Shown here: in pieces, positions 8,340-17,580 of the stretch
Position numbering within the stretch: position 1 is the stretch's first letter
Layout: every line of letters begins with the position of its first letter
NCBI GenBank assembly: GCA_051652785.1
Contig: JBOFUX010000087.1
Span: 1 to 64,000, forward strand
Direction: 5' to 3'
DNA: 64,000 nt
Source: JAGNZR01 sp051652785
GTDB taxonomy: Bacteria > Fusobacteriota > Fusobacteriia > Fusobacteriales > Fusobacteriaceae
Program-made: the position numbers and the translations under genes
Notes under the pieces: generated by a model
Seen by the model: the letters and a program-made list of their open reading frames with translations, nothing else
What the model was told of the DNA's origin: nothing
The model's database searches: none

Positions 8340-8849
8340 TTGGCACTAACAAATATGTCAGCTGTATCAATAGATATTAATATGGCTTGGCAAATAATAA
8401 ACTTCATAATATTAGTAGTTATTTTTAATAAATATATGAAAGCACCTCTTGCAAAAATATTAAGCTCAAGAAGAGAAGCTATAGTAAATGATTTAACACA
8501 AGCTGAAGAGGCTAAAAAAATAGCTGAAATTAATAAAAAAGAAATTGAAGAGCTTATGAAAAAAGCGAGAAAAGATGCAAGTGATCTTATATATAATGCA
8601 GAGAAAAAAGCTGCAGAAAGACAAGAACTTATCTTAACAGATGCAAAATCTCAAAGAGATAAAATTCTTAAAGCTGCTGAACTTGAAACTCAAAAATTAA
8701 AAGAGGCACTAAAGAAAGATTTAACAAACAGCTTAAGAGAAACAGCTGCAACTATGGCTGCTGAACTTTTAATAAAAAGAATGGATAAAGATATGAAAAA
8801 TTCCCTATTAGATGAATTTATTGAAGAGGTAGGGGAAGTAAAATGGTAG
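8340..8849 (+). CDS. atpF: F0F1 ATP synthase subunit b
   Basis: 169 residues from TTG at 8340, with GGAGG at 8327-8331 spaced 8 nt. An ATG at 8355 is possible but less well placed. One membrane helix (about residues 14-30, MAWQIINFIILVVIF) is followed by a long charged coiled coil (about 35-150) forming the peripheral stalk. The last codons overlap atpH by 7 nt. Confidence 0.93.
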   Translation: MALTNMSAVSIDINMAWQIINFIILVVIFNKYMKAPLAKILSSRREAIVNDLTQAEEAKKIAEINKKEIEELMKKARKDASDLIYNAEKKAAERQELILTDAKSQRDKILKAAELETQKLKEALKKDLTNSLRETAATMAAELLIKRMDKDMKNSLLDEFIEEVGEVKW

Positions 8850-9367
8850 ATAAAATTGGAAGAAGATATGCTGAAGCTATTTATGAAATAGCTTTAGAAG
8901 AAAAAAAAGTTGTAGAAATTTACGAGCTTCTTCAAGAAGCTGAAGACCTTTATAATAACAATATAGAGTTTAAAGGTTTTTTACAGCATCCACTAGTAAA
9001 AAAAGATGATAAGTTAGAGATAATAGAAAAAATTTTTATAAACAAAGAAGAGATAGAAAAAAATATACTTCTTTATTTAATTGATAGAGGAAGAATGTTG
9101 GATATAAAAGATATTCTATTAGAGTATAAAAAAATGTATTATGAGGCAAATAATATTGTAGATGTTAAAGCTACATTTGCTACTGAAATATCTGAGGAAC
9201 AAAAGTTAACATTAATACAAAAAATAGAGAAAACTACAAATAAAAAAATTGAACTTGAACTTATAATAGATAAAACCATTATAGGTGGAGGTATTATAAA
9301 AATAGGTGATAAAATTGTGGATGGTTCTATTAAAGCTCAGTTAAAAGATATGGCGAAAGTACAATAG
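8843..9367 (+). CDS. atpH: F0F1 ATP synthase subunit delta
   Basis: 174 residues, usual length. It links the peripheral stalk to the top of F1. The N-terminal helical bundle starts RRYAEAIYEIALEE. The C-terminal signature GGGIIKIGDKIVDGSIKAQLKDM is split over about residues 147-169. ATG lies inside the atpF 3' end, preceded by an AGGGGA-type site within atpF. Confidence 0.94.
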   Translation: MVDKIGRRYAEAIYEIALEEKKVVEIYELLQEAEDLYNNNIEFKGFLQHPLVKKDDKLEIIEKIFINKEEIEKNILLYLIDRGRMLDIKDILLEYKKMYYEANNIVDVKATFATEISEEQKLTLIQKIEKTTNKKIELELIIDKTIIGGGIIKIGDKIVDGSIKAQLKDMAKVQ

Positions 9368-9396
9368 ACTACAGGAAGTAGGAGGTGTGGAGAGGT

Positions 9397-10899
9397 TTGA
9401 AAATTAGACCAGAAGAGATAAGCAGTATAATTAAAAGTGAAATAAAAAATTATAAAAAAAATCTAGATGTAAAAACTTCAGGTTCTGTTTTAGAGGTTGG
9501 AGATGGAATAGCTAGAATATATGGACTTAGCGATGCTAAGGCAGGGGAACTTTTAGAATTTCCTCACGGTGTTATGGGGATGGCTTTAAACTTAGAAGAA
9601 AATAATGTAGGTGCTGTTATACTTGGAGATTACTCTTTAATAAAAGAGGGCGACGAGGTTAAAGCTACAGGAAATGTAGTTTCAGTTCCAGCAGGAGAAT
9701 CTTTACTAGGTAGAGTCGTTAATGCACTAGGAGATCCAATAGATGGAAAAGGTGATATTAAAGCACAAAAAATGATGGTTCTTGAAAGAAAAGCATCAGG
9801 AATAATTTCTAGAAAACCAGTTACAGAACCTTTACAAACAGGAATAAAATCAATAGATGGAATGGTTCCTATTGGAAGAGGGCAAAGAGAGCTTATAATA
9901 GGAGATAGACAAACTGGAAAAACAGCAGTAGCTATTGATGCAATATTAAATCAAAAGGGAACTGGAGTAAAGTGTGTTTACGTTGCTATTGGACAAAAGA
10001 GATCAACTGTAGCTCAGATAACAAAAAGACTAGAAGAAGCAGGGGCAATGGAGTATACAACTATAGTTGCAGCAACAGCGTCAGAAGCAGCACCTCTTCA
10101 ATACATGGCACCATATACAGGAGTATCCATGGCAGAATATTTCATGGACAAGGGTGAACATGTTTTAATAGTTTATGATGATTTGTCAAAACATGCAGTA
10201 GCATACAGAGAAATGTCTCTTTTACTAAAAAGACCACCTGGAAGAGAAGCTTATCCTGGAGACGTATTTTATCTTCACTCAAGATTACTTGAAAGAGCAG
10301 CAAAACTTTCGGATGAATTAGGTGGAGGTTCAATAACTGCACTTCCAATTATAGAAACTCAAGAGGGAGACGTTTCGGCGTATATTCCAACAAATGTAAT
10401 TTCAATAACTGATGGACAAATATTCCTAGATTCACAACTTTTCAATTCAGGATTTAGACCAGCAATAAATGCTGGAATATCTGTATCCAGAGTTGGAGGA
10501 GCAGCACAAATAAAAGCTATGAAACAAGTAGCAGCAAAAGTAAAATTAGAACTTGCACAGTATACAGAACTTTTAACTTTTGCTCAATTTGGATCAGATT
10601 TAGATAAAGCAACAAAAGCTCAGTTGGAAAGAGGGCATAGAATTATGGAAATTCTTAAACAAGCTCAATATAATCCTTCTTCAGTAGAAGAACAAGTTAT
10701 ATCTTTCTACATAGTAATAAATGGATATTTGGATTTAGTACCATTAGAAAAAATAAGAGTTTTCGAATCTGAATTTTTAACTGATATAAAAAATAATACT
10801 AATATTATAAAGGATATAACAACTAAAAAATCATTGGATAAAGATTTAGAAGCAAAAATAGTTGAAGCTGTAGTTAATTTTAGAAAGAATTTTAATTAA
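9397..10899 (+). CDS. atpA: F0F1 ATP synthase subunit alpha
   Basis: 500 residues from TTG at 9397, giving the usual N-terminus (M/L)KIRPEEISSIIKSEI. A GTG at 9385 is in frame but overlaps the AGGAGG at 9380-9385 that should serve the TTG. This is the non-catalytic nucleotide-binding subunit of F1. Walker A is GDRQTGKTAVAIDA (about residue 168 on), Walker B is in VLIVYDDLSKHA, and the ATP synthase alpha/beta signature lies near PAINAGISVSRVGG. Confidence 0.96.
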   Translation: MKIRPEEISSIIKSEIKNYKKNLDVKTSGSVLEVGDGIARIYGLSDAKAGELLEFPHGVMGMALNLEENNVGAVILGDYSLIKEGDEVKATGNVVSVPAGESLLGRVVNALGDPIDGKGDIKAQKMMVLERKASGIISRKPVTEPLQTGIKSIDGMVPIGRGQRELIIGDRQTGKTAVAIDAILNQKGTGVKCVYVAIGQKRSTVAQITKRLEEAGAMEYTTIVAATASEAAPLQYMAPYTGVSMAEYFMDKGEHVLIVYDDLSKHAVAYREMSLLLKRPPGREAYPGDVFYLHSRLLERAAKLSDELGGGSITALPIIETQEGDVSAYIPTNVISITDGQIFLDSQLFNSGFRPAINAGISVSRVGGAAQIKAMKQVAAKVKLELAQYTELLTFAQFGSDLDKATKAQLERGHRIMEILKQAQYNPSSVEEQVISFYIVINGYLDLVPLEKIRVFESEFLTDIKNNTNIIKDITTKKSLDKDLEAKIVEAVVNFRKNFN

Positions 10900-10913
10900 A
10901 AAGGGGTGAGATT

Positions 10914-11765
10914 TTGGCTGGATCTAAAGAGATAAAAAATAGAATTAAAAGTGTTCAGTCTACTCACCAGATAACCAAAGCCATGGAAATTGTTTCTACT
11001 ACAAAATTCAAGAAATTTTCTGCTGTTGTATCTTCATCAAAGGCGTATTCAGACTCAATTAAAGAAATATTAAAAAATATTTCAGCAGGGGTCAAAAGTG
11101 AGAAACATGAGCTTTTTGATGGAAGAGAAACAGTTAAGAAAATTGCTGTGATAGTTATGACCTCAGATAGAGGATTATGTGGAAGTTTTAATAATAACGC
11201 ATTAAAACAACTTGAAATTTTGATGAAAGAAAATCCAGGAAAGGAAATATCTGTAATAGCAGTTGGAAAAAAATCTAGAGAATATTGTGCTAAAAGAAAT
11301 TATGATATAAAGTCAATTTATAGCCAATTAACTCCTGAAATTATGTTTGATAAAGCAAAAGAAATTAGTGAGAATATTGTTGAGTTTTATTCCAATGGTA
11401 TTTTTGATGAAGTTCATATGATATATAATCAGTATGTATCAGCAGTTAGATATGATTTAACAGTGGAACAAATAATTCCAATCGCTAGAGTAGAGTCAGA
11501 AGAAAATATAAATTATATATTTGAACCAGATGCAGAAACAGTTCTTTCTACACTACTTCCTAAGTATTTAAATATAGTTATATATCAAGGTCTATTAAAT
11601 AATACTGCAAGTGAACATAGTGCCAGAAAAAATGCAATGCAAAGTGCTACAGAAAATGCTGAAGAAATGATAAAAAATCTTAATCTACTATATAATAGAC
11701 AAAGACAAGCTATTATAACTCAAGAAATATCTGAGATAGTAGGGGGAGCAGCATCTCTAAAATAA
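10914..11765 (+). CDS. atpG: F0F1 ATP synthase subunit gamma
   Basis: 283 residues from TTG at 10914, preceded by AAGGGGTGAG. This is the central rotor shaft: an N-terminal coiled-coil strand (KEIKNRIKSVQSTHQITKAM), a Rossmann-like middle part (VIVMTSDRGLCGSFN), and the C-terminal strand ending ITQEISEIVGGAASL, the gamma-subunit signature. It lies between atpA and atpD as usual. Confidence 0.95.
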   Translation: MAGSKEIKNRIKSVQSTHQITKAMEIVSTTKFKKFSAVVSSSKAYSDSIKEILKNISAGVKSEKHELFDGRETVKKIAVIVMTSDRGLCGSFNNNALKQLEILMKENPGKEISVIAVGKKSREYCAKRNYDIKSIYSQLTPEIMFDKAKEISENIVEFYSNGIFDEVHMIYNQYVSAVRYDLTVEQIIPIARVESEENINYIFEPDAETVLSTLLPKYLNIVIYQGLLNNTASEHSARKNAMQSATENAEEMIKNLNLLYNRQRQAIITQEISEIVGGAASLK

Positions 11766-11795
11766 GATTTTTAATTTAAAATAGGAGGATATTAA

Positions 11796-13205
11796 GTGGA
11801 GAACAAAGGAACTCTAATACAAGTAATCGGTCCCGTTGTAGACGTGGCTTTTAGAAATGATACCGAACTTCCTGCTATATATAATGCTCTAAAGGTAATT
11901 GTTGAAGGAGACAGAGAATTAGTTCTTGAGGTACAACAACATTTAGGAAATGATGTAGTAAGAGCCATAGCAATGGATGCTACTGAAGGTCTAAAAAGAG
12001 GATTGGAAGTAATAGATACAGGACTACCTATAACTGTTCCAGTGGGAACATCTGTATTAGGTAGAATACTAAATGTTTTAGGAAATCCTGTGGATGAAGG
12101 TGGACCAGTAGAAGCTACTGATTTTTTACCTATTCATAGAGAAGCACCTAAATTTGAAGAGCAAGGAACAGATGTAGAAATATTTGAAACTGGAATAAAG
12201 GTAGTAGATTTATTAGCGCCTTATATAAAAGGTGGAAAAATTGGACTATTTGGAGGAGCAGGAGTAGGAAAAACAGTTCTAATCATGGAACTTATAAATA
12301 ATATAGCTAAAGGGCATGGTGGTCTTTCTGTTTTTGCCGGTGTTGGAGAGAGAACAAGAGAAGGAAGAGACCTTTACGACGAAATGAGAGAATCTGGAGT
12401 TATATCTAAGACAGCTCTTGTATATGGTCAAATGAATGAGCCACCTGGAGCAAGACTGAGAGTTGGATTAACTGCTCTTACAATTGCAGAAAATTTTAGA
12501 GATAAAGAAGGGCAAGACGTTCTTTTATTTATAGATAATATATTTAGATTTACTCAAGCCGGTTCTGAAGTTTCAGCTCTTTTAGGAAGAACTCCTTCAG
12601 CAGTTGGATATCAACCTAACCTAGCTACAGAAATGGGAAAATTACAAGAGAGAATTACATCTACAAAAAATGGTTCAATAACTTCTGTTCAAGCAGTTTA
12701 TGTTCCAGCAGATGATTTAACTGACCCAGCTCCAGCAACTACATTCTCACATTTAGATGCAACAACGGTTCTTTCAAGAAGAATAGCTTCTCTTGGAATA
12801 TATCCAGCGGTAGACCCATTAGATTCTACTTCTAAAGCATTAGACCCTATGATAGTAGGACAAGAGCACTATAAAGTTGCAAGAGAAGTTCAGTCTGTTT
12901 TACAAAGATATAAAGAACTTCAAGATATAATAGCAATACTAGGAATGGACGAGTTATCTGATGAAGATAAACAAATAGTTACAAGAGCTAGAAAAATTGA
13001 AAGATTCTTCTCACAACCATTCTCTGTTGCTTCACAATTTACAGGAATGGAAGGGAAATATGTTTCAGTAAAAGATACAATCAGAGGGTTCCAAGAGATA
13101 CTAGAAGGAAAACATGATGCTCTTCCTGAACAGGCATTTCTATATGTAGGAACTATTGAGGAGGCAGTTACAAAAGCTAAAGACTTAATGAAAGGAGCTG
13201 AGTAA
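11796..13205 (+). CDS. atpD: F0F1 ATP synthase subunit beta
   Basis: 469 residues from GTG at 11796, with TAGGAGG just before. This is the catalytic subunit. P-loop GGAGVGKTVLIMEL is near residues 152-165, the catalytic glutamate lies in GVGERTREG, Walker B is LLFIDNIFRF, and the DELSEED-like loop reads DELSDED. Only 1 nt separates its stop from the atpC start. Confidence 0.97.
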   Translation: MENKGTLIQVIGPVVDVAFRNDTELPAIYNALKVIVEGDRELVLEVQQHLGNDVVRAIAMDATEGLKRGLEVIDTGLPITVPVGTSVLGRILNVLGNPVDEGGPVEATDFLPIHREAPKFEEQGTDVEIFETGIKVVDLLAPYIKGGKIGLFGGAGVGKTVLIMELINNIAKGHGGLSVFAGVGERTREGRDLYDEMRESGVISKTALVYGQMNEPPGARLRVGLTALTIAENFRDKEGQDVLLFIDNIFRFTQAGSEVSALLGRTPSAVGYQPNLATEMGKLQERITSTKNGSITSVQAVYVPADDLTDPAPATTFSHLDATTVLSRRIASLGIYPAVDPLDSTSKALDPMIVGQEHYKVAREVQSVLQRYKELQDIIAILGMDELSDEDKQIVTRARKIERFFSQPFSVASQFTGMEGKYVSVKDTIRGFQEILEGKHDALPEQAFLYVGTIEEAVTKAKDLMKGAE

Positions 13206-13206
13206 A

Positions 13207-13614
13207 ATGTCAAAATTTAAATTAAAAGTAGTAACATCACATAAAATTCTTTTAGATAAAGAAGTTGATTTTATTATGTTAAGAACAACAGAAGGTGATA
13301 TGGGAATACTTGCTAATCACTCTCCATTTGTTTCTGAACTCTCCATAGGTGAAATGAAAATAAGAGAGGACTCAGTAGAAGAATCATATTTTTTATCTGG
13401 AGGTTTCATAGAAGTTTCAAATAATAATGTTGTTACTATTTTGGCTGATGAAGCTATGCTTACGAAAGATATAAATCTTGAAAAAGCTAGAAGAGAAGCT
13501 GAAAAAGCAGAAGAGAAGCTGAAAAAGATAAAAGAAGACAAAGATATTATAATTACACAAAGAGCACTTCAAGAAGCTTTAACAAAAGTTAGATTGGGAG
13601 AAAAAAGAATATAA
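13207..13614 (+). CDS. atpC: F0F1 ATP synthase subunit epsilon
   Basis: 135 residues. The N-terminal beta sandwich contains TTEGDMGILANHSPFVSEL, and the C-terminal helical hairpin (about 88-135) is lysine/glutamate rich, ending in VRLGEKRI. It attaches to gamma and can inhibit hydrolysis. It is the last gene of the atp operon, followed within 20 nt by a terminator. Confidence 0.94.
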   Translation: MSKFKLKVVTSHKILLDKEVDFIMLRTTEGDMGILANHSPFVSELSIGEMKIREDSVEESYFLSGGFIEVSNNNVVTILADEAMLTKDINLEKARREAEKAEEKLKKIKEDKDIIITQRALQEALTKVRLGEKRI

Positions 13615-13631
13615 ATTAAAAATAAATTTTA

Positions 13632-13672
13632 AAAAAAGTTATAGCAAAAAAAATTTGTTGTAACTTTTTTTT
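13632..13672 (+). terminator. terminator of the atp operon
   Basis: AAAAAAGTTA (13632-13641) pairs with TAACTTTTTT (13661-13670). Inner pairing of AGCAAA with TTTGTT closes the loop, and the 3' arm is itself the T tract. It lies 18 nt behind the atpC stop. Confidence 0.75.
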
Positions 13673-13702
13673 AAATAAAAAAACAATTGAAAATTTAATA
13701 AA

Positions 13703-13739
13703 ATATAAATTCATTACTAAAAAAGTAATGAATTTATAT
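13703..13739. repeat. perfect 16-bp inverted repeat before asrA
   Basis: Arms 13703-13718 and 13724-13739 are perfect reverse complements around an AAAAA loop. No T run follows, so it does not look like a simple terminator. It ends about 31 nt before the -35 box of the asr promoter. It could be an upstream regulator site, a transcript-end stabiliser or a relic. Confidence 0.7.
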
Positions 13740-13770
13740 GGAAATAATATGTTTTTTTATAAACAAATGA

Positions 13771-13799
13771 TTTACAAAATTACTAGAAAGGTGTAAAAT
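13771..13799 (+). promoter_or_regulatory. asrABC promoter
   Basis: -35 TTTACA (13771-13776), 17-nt spacer, -10 TAAAAT (13794-13799), about 45 nt upstream of the asrA start. This is the only good sigma-70-type match in the gap. Confidence 0.65.
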
Positions 13800-13843
13800 A
13801 AAAGTAATATTATTTTAATAATAAACAAGGAGGGATAATTAGA

Positions 13844-14881
13844 ATGGGATACAATGTAACGACAAAACATTTTGAAGAATTGTTGAAAGAATTGAGCAAA
13901 GGATATAAAATCTATGCTCCTAAAAGATTTCCAAAACAGGGGAGATACTCAGATACTGATATAGTAAGATATGATAGAGTATATTCAACAGGTGAAATTG
14001 TTCATGATGTAAAATCTAACTATGCTGCTAAGGAGGTATTAAGTCCTTTAACAGAAACGGTTTTATACTTTACAGATGAGGAGTATAAAGAAGCTAAAGT
14101 TGTAGATGATAGACCTATGCTAGTTTTTGCAAGAGCGTGTGATATAAATTCAGTAAAAAGATATGATGATATTTATTTGAAAAATGGAAATTTTGAAGAT
14201 TCATATTACAAAAGAGTGAGAGAGAAAATTAAATTTGTTCTAATGGAATGTCCATCAAAAGGTTGGGATACTTGTTTTTGTACTTCTATGGGAACAGCTG
14301 AAGCTGAGGAATATGCATTTGGAGTAAAATTCACAGAAACTGGAGTTTTAGTTGAAGTGAAAGATGAAGCATTTAAAGTCTGTTTTAAGGATGCTGAAAA
14401 AACTGAATTTAAAGTTACACCAGTATCCGAAAATGAAAGAACAGTTAAAATTCCAGAAATAAATGATAAAGAAACTCAAATGGCTATAAAAAAACTAAAA
14501 ATGTGGGAAGAGTTTGATAAGAGATGTTTAATGTGTGGTAGTTGTACTATTTCATGTTCTACTTGTACTTGTTTTACTACTTATGATATGAACTATTCTA
14601 CTGATACTAATGCTGGAGAGAGAAGAAGAATTAATGCTTCTTGCCATGTAGATGGGTATACAGATATGGCTGGTGGACATTCATTTAGAAAAGCTGGTGG
14701 AGAAAGAATGAGATTTAAAGTTATGCATAAAATACATGATCATAAAAAGAGATTTAAAGAGCATAATATGTGTGTTGGATGTGGAAGATGTGATGATAAT
14801 TGCCCAGTATTAATCTCTTTTTCAACAACAGTAAATAAATTAGCTGCTGAGGTTGATAAATTAAATGGAGGTACTAAATAA
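13844..14881 (+). CDS. asrA: Anaerobic sulfite reductase subunit A (iron-sulfur protein)
   Basis: 345 residues. This is the electron-transfer subunit that takes electrons toward the siroheme subunit for six-electron sulfite reduction to sulfide. Two C-terminal 4Fe-4S ferredoxin motifs are visible: CLMCGSCTISCSTC (about residue 229 on) and CVGCGRCDDNCP (about residue 312 on). The N-terminal part resembles the AsrA/hydrogenase-beta type domain. AAGGAGG precedes ATG. It is the first gene of asrABC, whose reading frames are nearly touching. Confidence 0.95.
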   Translation: MGYNVTTKHFEELLKELSKGYKIYAPKRFPKQGRYSDTDIVRYDRVYSTGEIVHDVKSNYAAKEVLSPLTETVLYFTDEEYKEAKVVDDRPMLVFARACDINSVKRYDDIYLKNGNFEDSYYKRVREKIKFVLMECPSKGWDTCFCTSMGTAEAEEYAFGVKFTETGVLVEVKDEAFKVCFKDAEKTEFKVTPVSENERTVKIPEINDKETQMAIKKLKMWEEFDKRCLMCGSCTISCSTCTCFTTYDMNYSTDTNAGERRRINASCHVDGYTDMAGGHSFRKAGGERMRFKVMHKIHDHKKRFKEHNMCVGCGRCDDNCPVLISFSTTVNKLAAEVDKLNGGTK

Positions 14882-15690
14882 TGAAAAATCTAATTATGCC
14901 AACACCATATAAAATTATAGAAGTAATAAAAGAAACAGAACTTGAATTTATTTTTAAAGTTGAATATCCAAAAGCTGGAGAAATTCAATTTGGACAATTT
15001 ATGCAACTGTCTTTACCTCAAGTTGGAGAATGTCCAATATCTGTAACTGATTTTTCTGCTGAAGAGGGATGGATTCAATTTCTAATAAGAAGAGTTGGAA
15101 TAGTAACAGATAAAGTATTTGAACTTCGTGCTGGAGATATGATACCTTTAAGAGGACCTTATGGGAAAGGTTTTGATATGAAAAACTATGGAAACAAAAA
15201 AGTTATAATTGTTACTGGTGGTTCAGGACTTGCCCCTATAAGATCTTTTATAAATCATGTTTACAAAAATCCTAATTGTGTAGAATCTATGGAACTTTTA
15301 TTTGGATTCAAAGATGAAAAATCAATTCTATTTAGAGAGGAAGTTTTAAAATGGAGAAAAAATCATCCTATGATTTTAACTGTAGATAAAGGTTGTGGAA
15401 TAGATGGAGAATGTGTTGGATTAGTAACAGAATATGTACCACATTTAAAATTACTAAATTCTAATTTTGACAACTTAGAAGTAATCATAGTAGGACCACC
15501 AAATATGATGAAATATACAGCTATTGAATTTGAAAAAATAGGTGTACCAGCAGAAAAAATATGGCTATCTTTTGAAAGAAAAATGTCATGTGCTGTAGGA
15601 AAATGTGGACACTGTAGAATAGATGAAACTTATGTGTGCTTAGAAGGTCCTGTATTTAATTATACTCAAGCTAAAAATTTAGTTGACTAA
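14881..15690 (+). CDS. asrB: Anaerobic sulfite reductase subunit B (FAD/NADH module)
   Basis: 269 residues of the ferredoxin-NADP reductase fold. It accepts electrons from NADH through FAD. A flavin-binding RGPYGKGFD motif is near residue 92, a nucleotide-binding VTGGSGLAPIRSFI near 114, and a C-terminal cluster-binding cysteine set CAVGKCGHCRI plus a following C, as in dihydroorotate dehydrogenase electron-transfer subunits. The ATG shares its A with the asrA stop. Confidence 0.95.
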   Translation: MKNLIMPTPYKIIEVIKETELEFIFKVEYPKAGEIQFGQFMQLSLPQVGECPISVTDFSAEEGWIQFLIRRVGIVTDKVFELRAGDMIPLRGPYGKGFDMKNYGNKKVIIVTGGSGLAPIRSFINHVYKNPNCVESMELLFGFKDEKSILFREEVLKWRKNHPMILTVDKGCGIDGECVGLVTEYVPHLKLLNSNFDNLEVIIVGPPNMMKYTAIEFEKIGVPAEKIWLSFERKMSCAVGKCGHCRIDETYVCLEGPVFNYTQAKNLVD

Positions 15691-15703
15691 GGGAGGGTAA
15701 AAA

Positions 15704-16744
15704 GTGAACCATGATATAAATATAACTAAACTAAAATTAAATTGTTTCCGTCAATCAAAAATACCTGGGGAGTTTATGCTTCAACTTCGTGTTCCAGGAG
15801 GATTAATACAAGCAAAATATTTAACTGTTGTTCAACATATTGCTGAGGCTTGGGGAGATGGAACTTTCCACATGGGTCTTAGACAAACTTTAAATGCACC
15901 AGGAATAAAGTTTGAAAATATAGATGCAGTAAATGCCTATATAGAGGAGTACATAAAAGTTACAGATGTTGAGATGTGTGAAGCTGAAATGGAAGTAAAC
16001 AAAGCTGGGTATCCAACAATAGGGGCAAGAAATGTAATGGCATGTATCGGAAATTCTCATTGTATTAAAGCCAATTTCAATACTTGGGAATTAGCTAGAA
16101 AACTTGAGAAAAGAGTATTCCCAAGTCACTATCATATAAAAATGTCTATTGCAGGATGTCCAAATGACTGTGCTAAAGGTCATTTTAATGATTTTGGAAT
16201 AATAGGAGTAACTAAACCTAAGTACTTAAAGGATAGATGTATAGGTTGTGGAAGATGTGTTAAAGTCTGTGAACATTCAGCAACAAGAGTTTTATCACTA
16301 GTAAATCATAAGATAGAAAAAGATAGTTGTTGTTGTGTAGGTTGTGGAGAATGTGTAGAAGCATGTCCAGCTTCAGCATGGGTAAGACCAGAACAAAAAT
16401 TATATAGAATAATAATTGGTGGAAGAACAGGAAAACAATATCCAAGAATGGGAAAAATGTTCTTAAACTGGGTTACTGAAGATGTTGTTATTAAGGTTAT
16501 TGAAAACTGGCAAAACTTCTCAGCTAACGTACTACATAATAAACCTGTATATCTTCACGGAGGTCATTTAATTGACAGAGCAGGGTATCAAAAGTTTAAA
16601 GAATTAATGTTGAAGGGTGTAAATTTAAATCCTGAGGCATTAGTTGCTCAAAGAATAATGTGGGCTGAAACAGAATATAGAGCTAATATAAATGTTAAAG
16701 CAATAGGAACTCATCCTAGTACTGGAGATTCTTATACTTTATAA
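15704..16744 (+). CDS. asrC: Anaerobic sulfite reductase subunit C (siroheme subunit)
   Basis: 346 residues from GTG at 15704, behind GGGAGG. Catalytic subunit. The siroheme/4Fe-4S motif is CIGNSHC (114-120) with GCPNDC (C152, C156). Two inserted ferredoxin clusters follow: CIGCGRCVKVC from C179 and CVGCGECVEAC from C211. The N-terminal half-domain holds VPGGLIQAKYL. It is the last gene of the operon, with a strong terminator directly behind. Confidence 0.96.
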   Translation: MNHDINITKLKLNCFRQSKIPGEFMLQLRVPGGLIQAKYLTVVQHIAEAWGDGTFHMGLRQTLNAPGIKFENIDAVNAYIEEYIKVTDVEMCEAEMEVNKAGYPTIGARNVMACIGNSHCIKANFNTWELARKLEKRVFPSHYHIKMSIAGCPNDCAKGHFNDFGIIGVTKPKYLKDRCIGCGRCVKVCEHSATRVLSLVNHKIEKDSCCCVGCGECVEACPASAWVRPEQKLYRIIIGGRTGKQYPRMGKMFLNWVTEDVVIKVIENWQNFSANVLHNKPVYLHGGHLIDRAGYQKFKELMLKGVNLNPEALVAQRIMWAETEYRANINVKAIGTHPSTGDSYTL

Positions 16745-16757
16745 AAATTGAAAATAT

Positions 16758-16793
16758 AAAGGGGAATTCTTTTAAGAGTTCCCCTTTTTTTTT
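16758..16793 (+). terminator. terminator of asrABC
   Basis: AAAGGGGAA (16758-16766) pairs with TTCCCCTTT (16779-16787), extended inward by TTCTT/AAGAG with one G-U pair, and followed by a T run to 16793. It begins 14 nt after the asrC stop. Confidence 0.88.
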
Positions 16794-16849
16794 ATCCTAA
16801 TATAGGGTATACTCTATAATATATTAATATAAATTATGAGGTGAGATAA

Positions 16850-17446
16850 TTGATACTGGGAATTACAGGAGGAATAGCAAGTGGAAAATCAACTGTTAGT
16901 AATTTTCTTAAAGAATTAGGAATTGAAGTTTTAGATGCTGATGTATTGTCAAGGGAAATAATAAAAGAAAATGAAAAAGCTCTTTTGAATATATTTGGAA
17001 GTGAAATCTTTATAAAAAAAAAAAAAGAAAATATTATTAATAGAAAAAAAATTCGAGAAATAGTTTTTAATAATAAAAAAAAATTAGAACTTTTAAATAA
17101 TTTAATACATCCAAAAATTATTGAAAAATTTGAAAATAGAAAAAAATTAAGTAGAGAAGAAAAAAATAAAGATATTATAGTATTTGATATTCCACTTCTA
17201 TTTGAAAAAAATTTAGAATATTTATGTGATTATATTCTAACTATTTATGTAGAAAAAAATATTCAAATAGAGAGAATAATTAAAAGAGATAAAAGTAATT
17301 ATGAACTGGCTATGAAAATAATTGATTCTCAGATGAAAATAAATGAAAAAATCCAAAAATCCAACTTTATTATTAATAATAATGGAACAAAAGAGGAATT
17401 GAAAAAAAAATTAAGTGATATTTTAAAACAGATAATAGAAAAATAA
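16850..17446 (+). CDS. coaE: Dephospho-CoA kinase
   Basis: 198 residues from TTG at 16850, with GAGGTGAG at 16838-16845. It phosphorylates the ribose 3'-OH of dephospho-CoA, the last step of CoA synthesis. The P-loop GGIASGKST is at residues 7-15, LDADVLSRE follows near 28, and the IPLLFEKNLE lid-region motif is near 113. The gene is unusually lysine/asparagine rich, with long A runs. A TATAAT at 16815-16820 may be its -10, with a poor -35. Confidence 0.93.
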   Translation: MILGITGGIASGKSTVSNFLKELGIEVLDADVLSREIIKENEKALLNIFGSEIFIKKKKENIINRKKIREIVFNNKKKLELLNNLIHPKIIEKFENRKKLSREEKNKDIIVFDIPLLFEKNLEYLCDYILTIYVEKNIQIERIIKRDKSNYELAMKIIDSQMKINEKIQKSNFIINNNGTKEELKKKLSDILKQIIEK

Positions 17447-17478
17447 TAGGATGAGAATAGATAAGATATGCTTTTTTC

Positions 17479-17507
17479 TTGTGTATAAATGAAAAATGCG
17501 GTAAAAT
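17479..17507 (+). promoter_or_regulatory. possible promoter before the U32 peptidase gene
   Basis: A weak -35 TTGTGT (17479-17484), 17-nt spacer and -10 TAAAAT (17502-17507). The tandem repeat begins 4 nt downstream, so its start would coincide with the transcription start. Low confidence because the region is nearly all A and T. Confidence 0.35.
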
Positions 17508-17510
17508 TAA

Positions 17511-17580
17511 TAAAATAATAAAATAATAAAATAATAAAATAATAAAATAATAAAATAATAAAATAATAAAATAATAAAAT
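17511..17580 (+). repeat. 8-bp tandem repeat, about 8.75 perfect copies
   Basis: The unit TAAAATAA is repeated without change over 70 bp (17511-17580), in the gap between coaE and the U32 gene, ending 44 nt before its start codon. Each copy contains a TAAAAT, a usable -10 hexamer. Such perfect short-unit arrays are prone to slippage. Confidence 0.95.

Noticed and set aside
13615..13843. Riboswitch before asrABC
   Set aside because: Only simple hairpins and a promoter are visible; no conserved multi-helix aptamer could be recognised.
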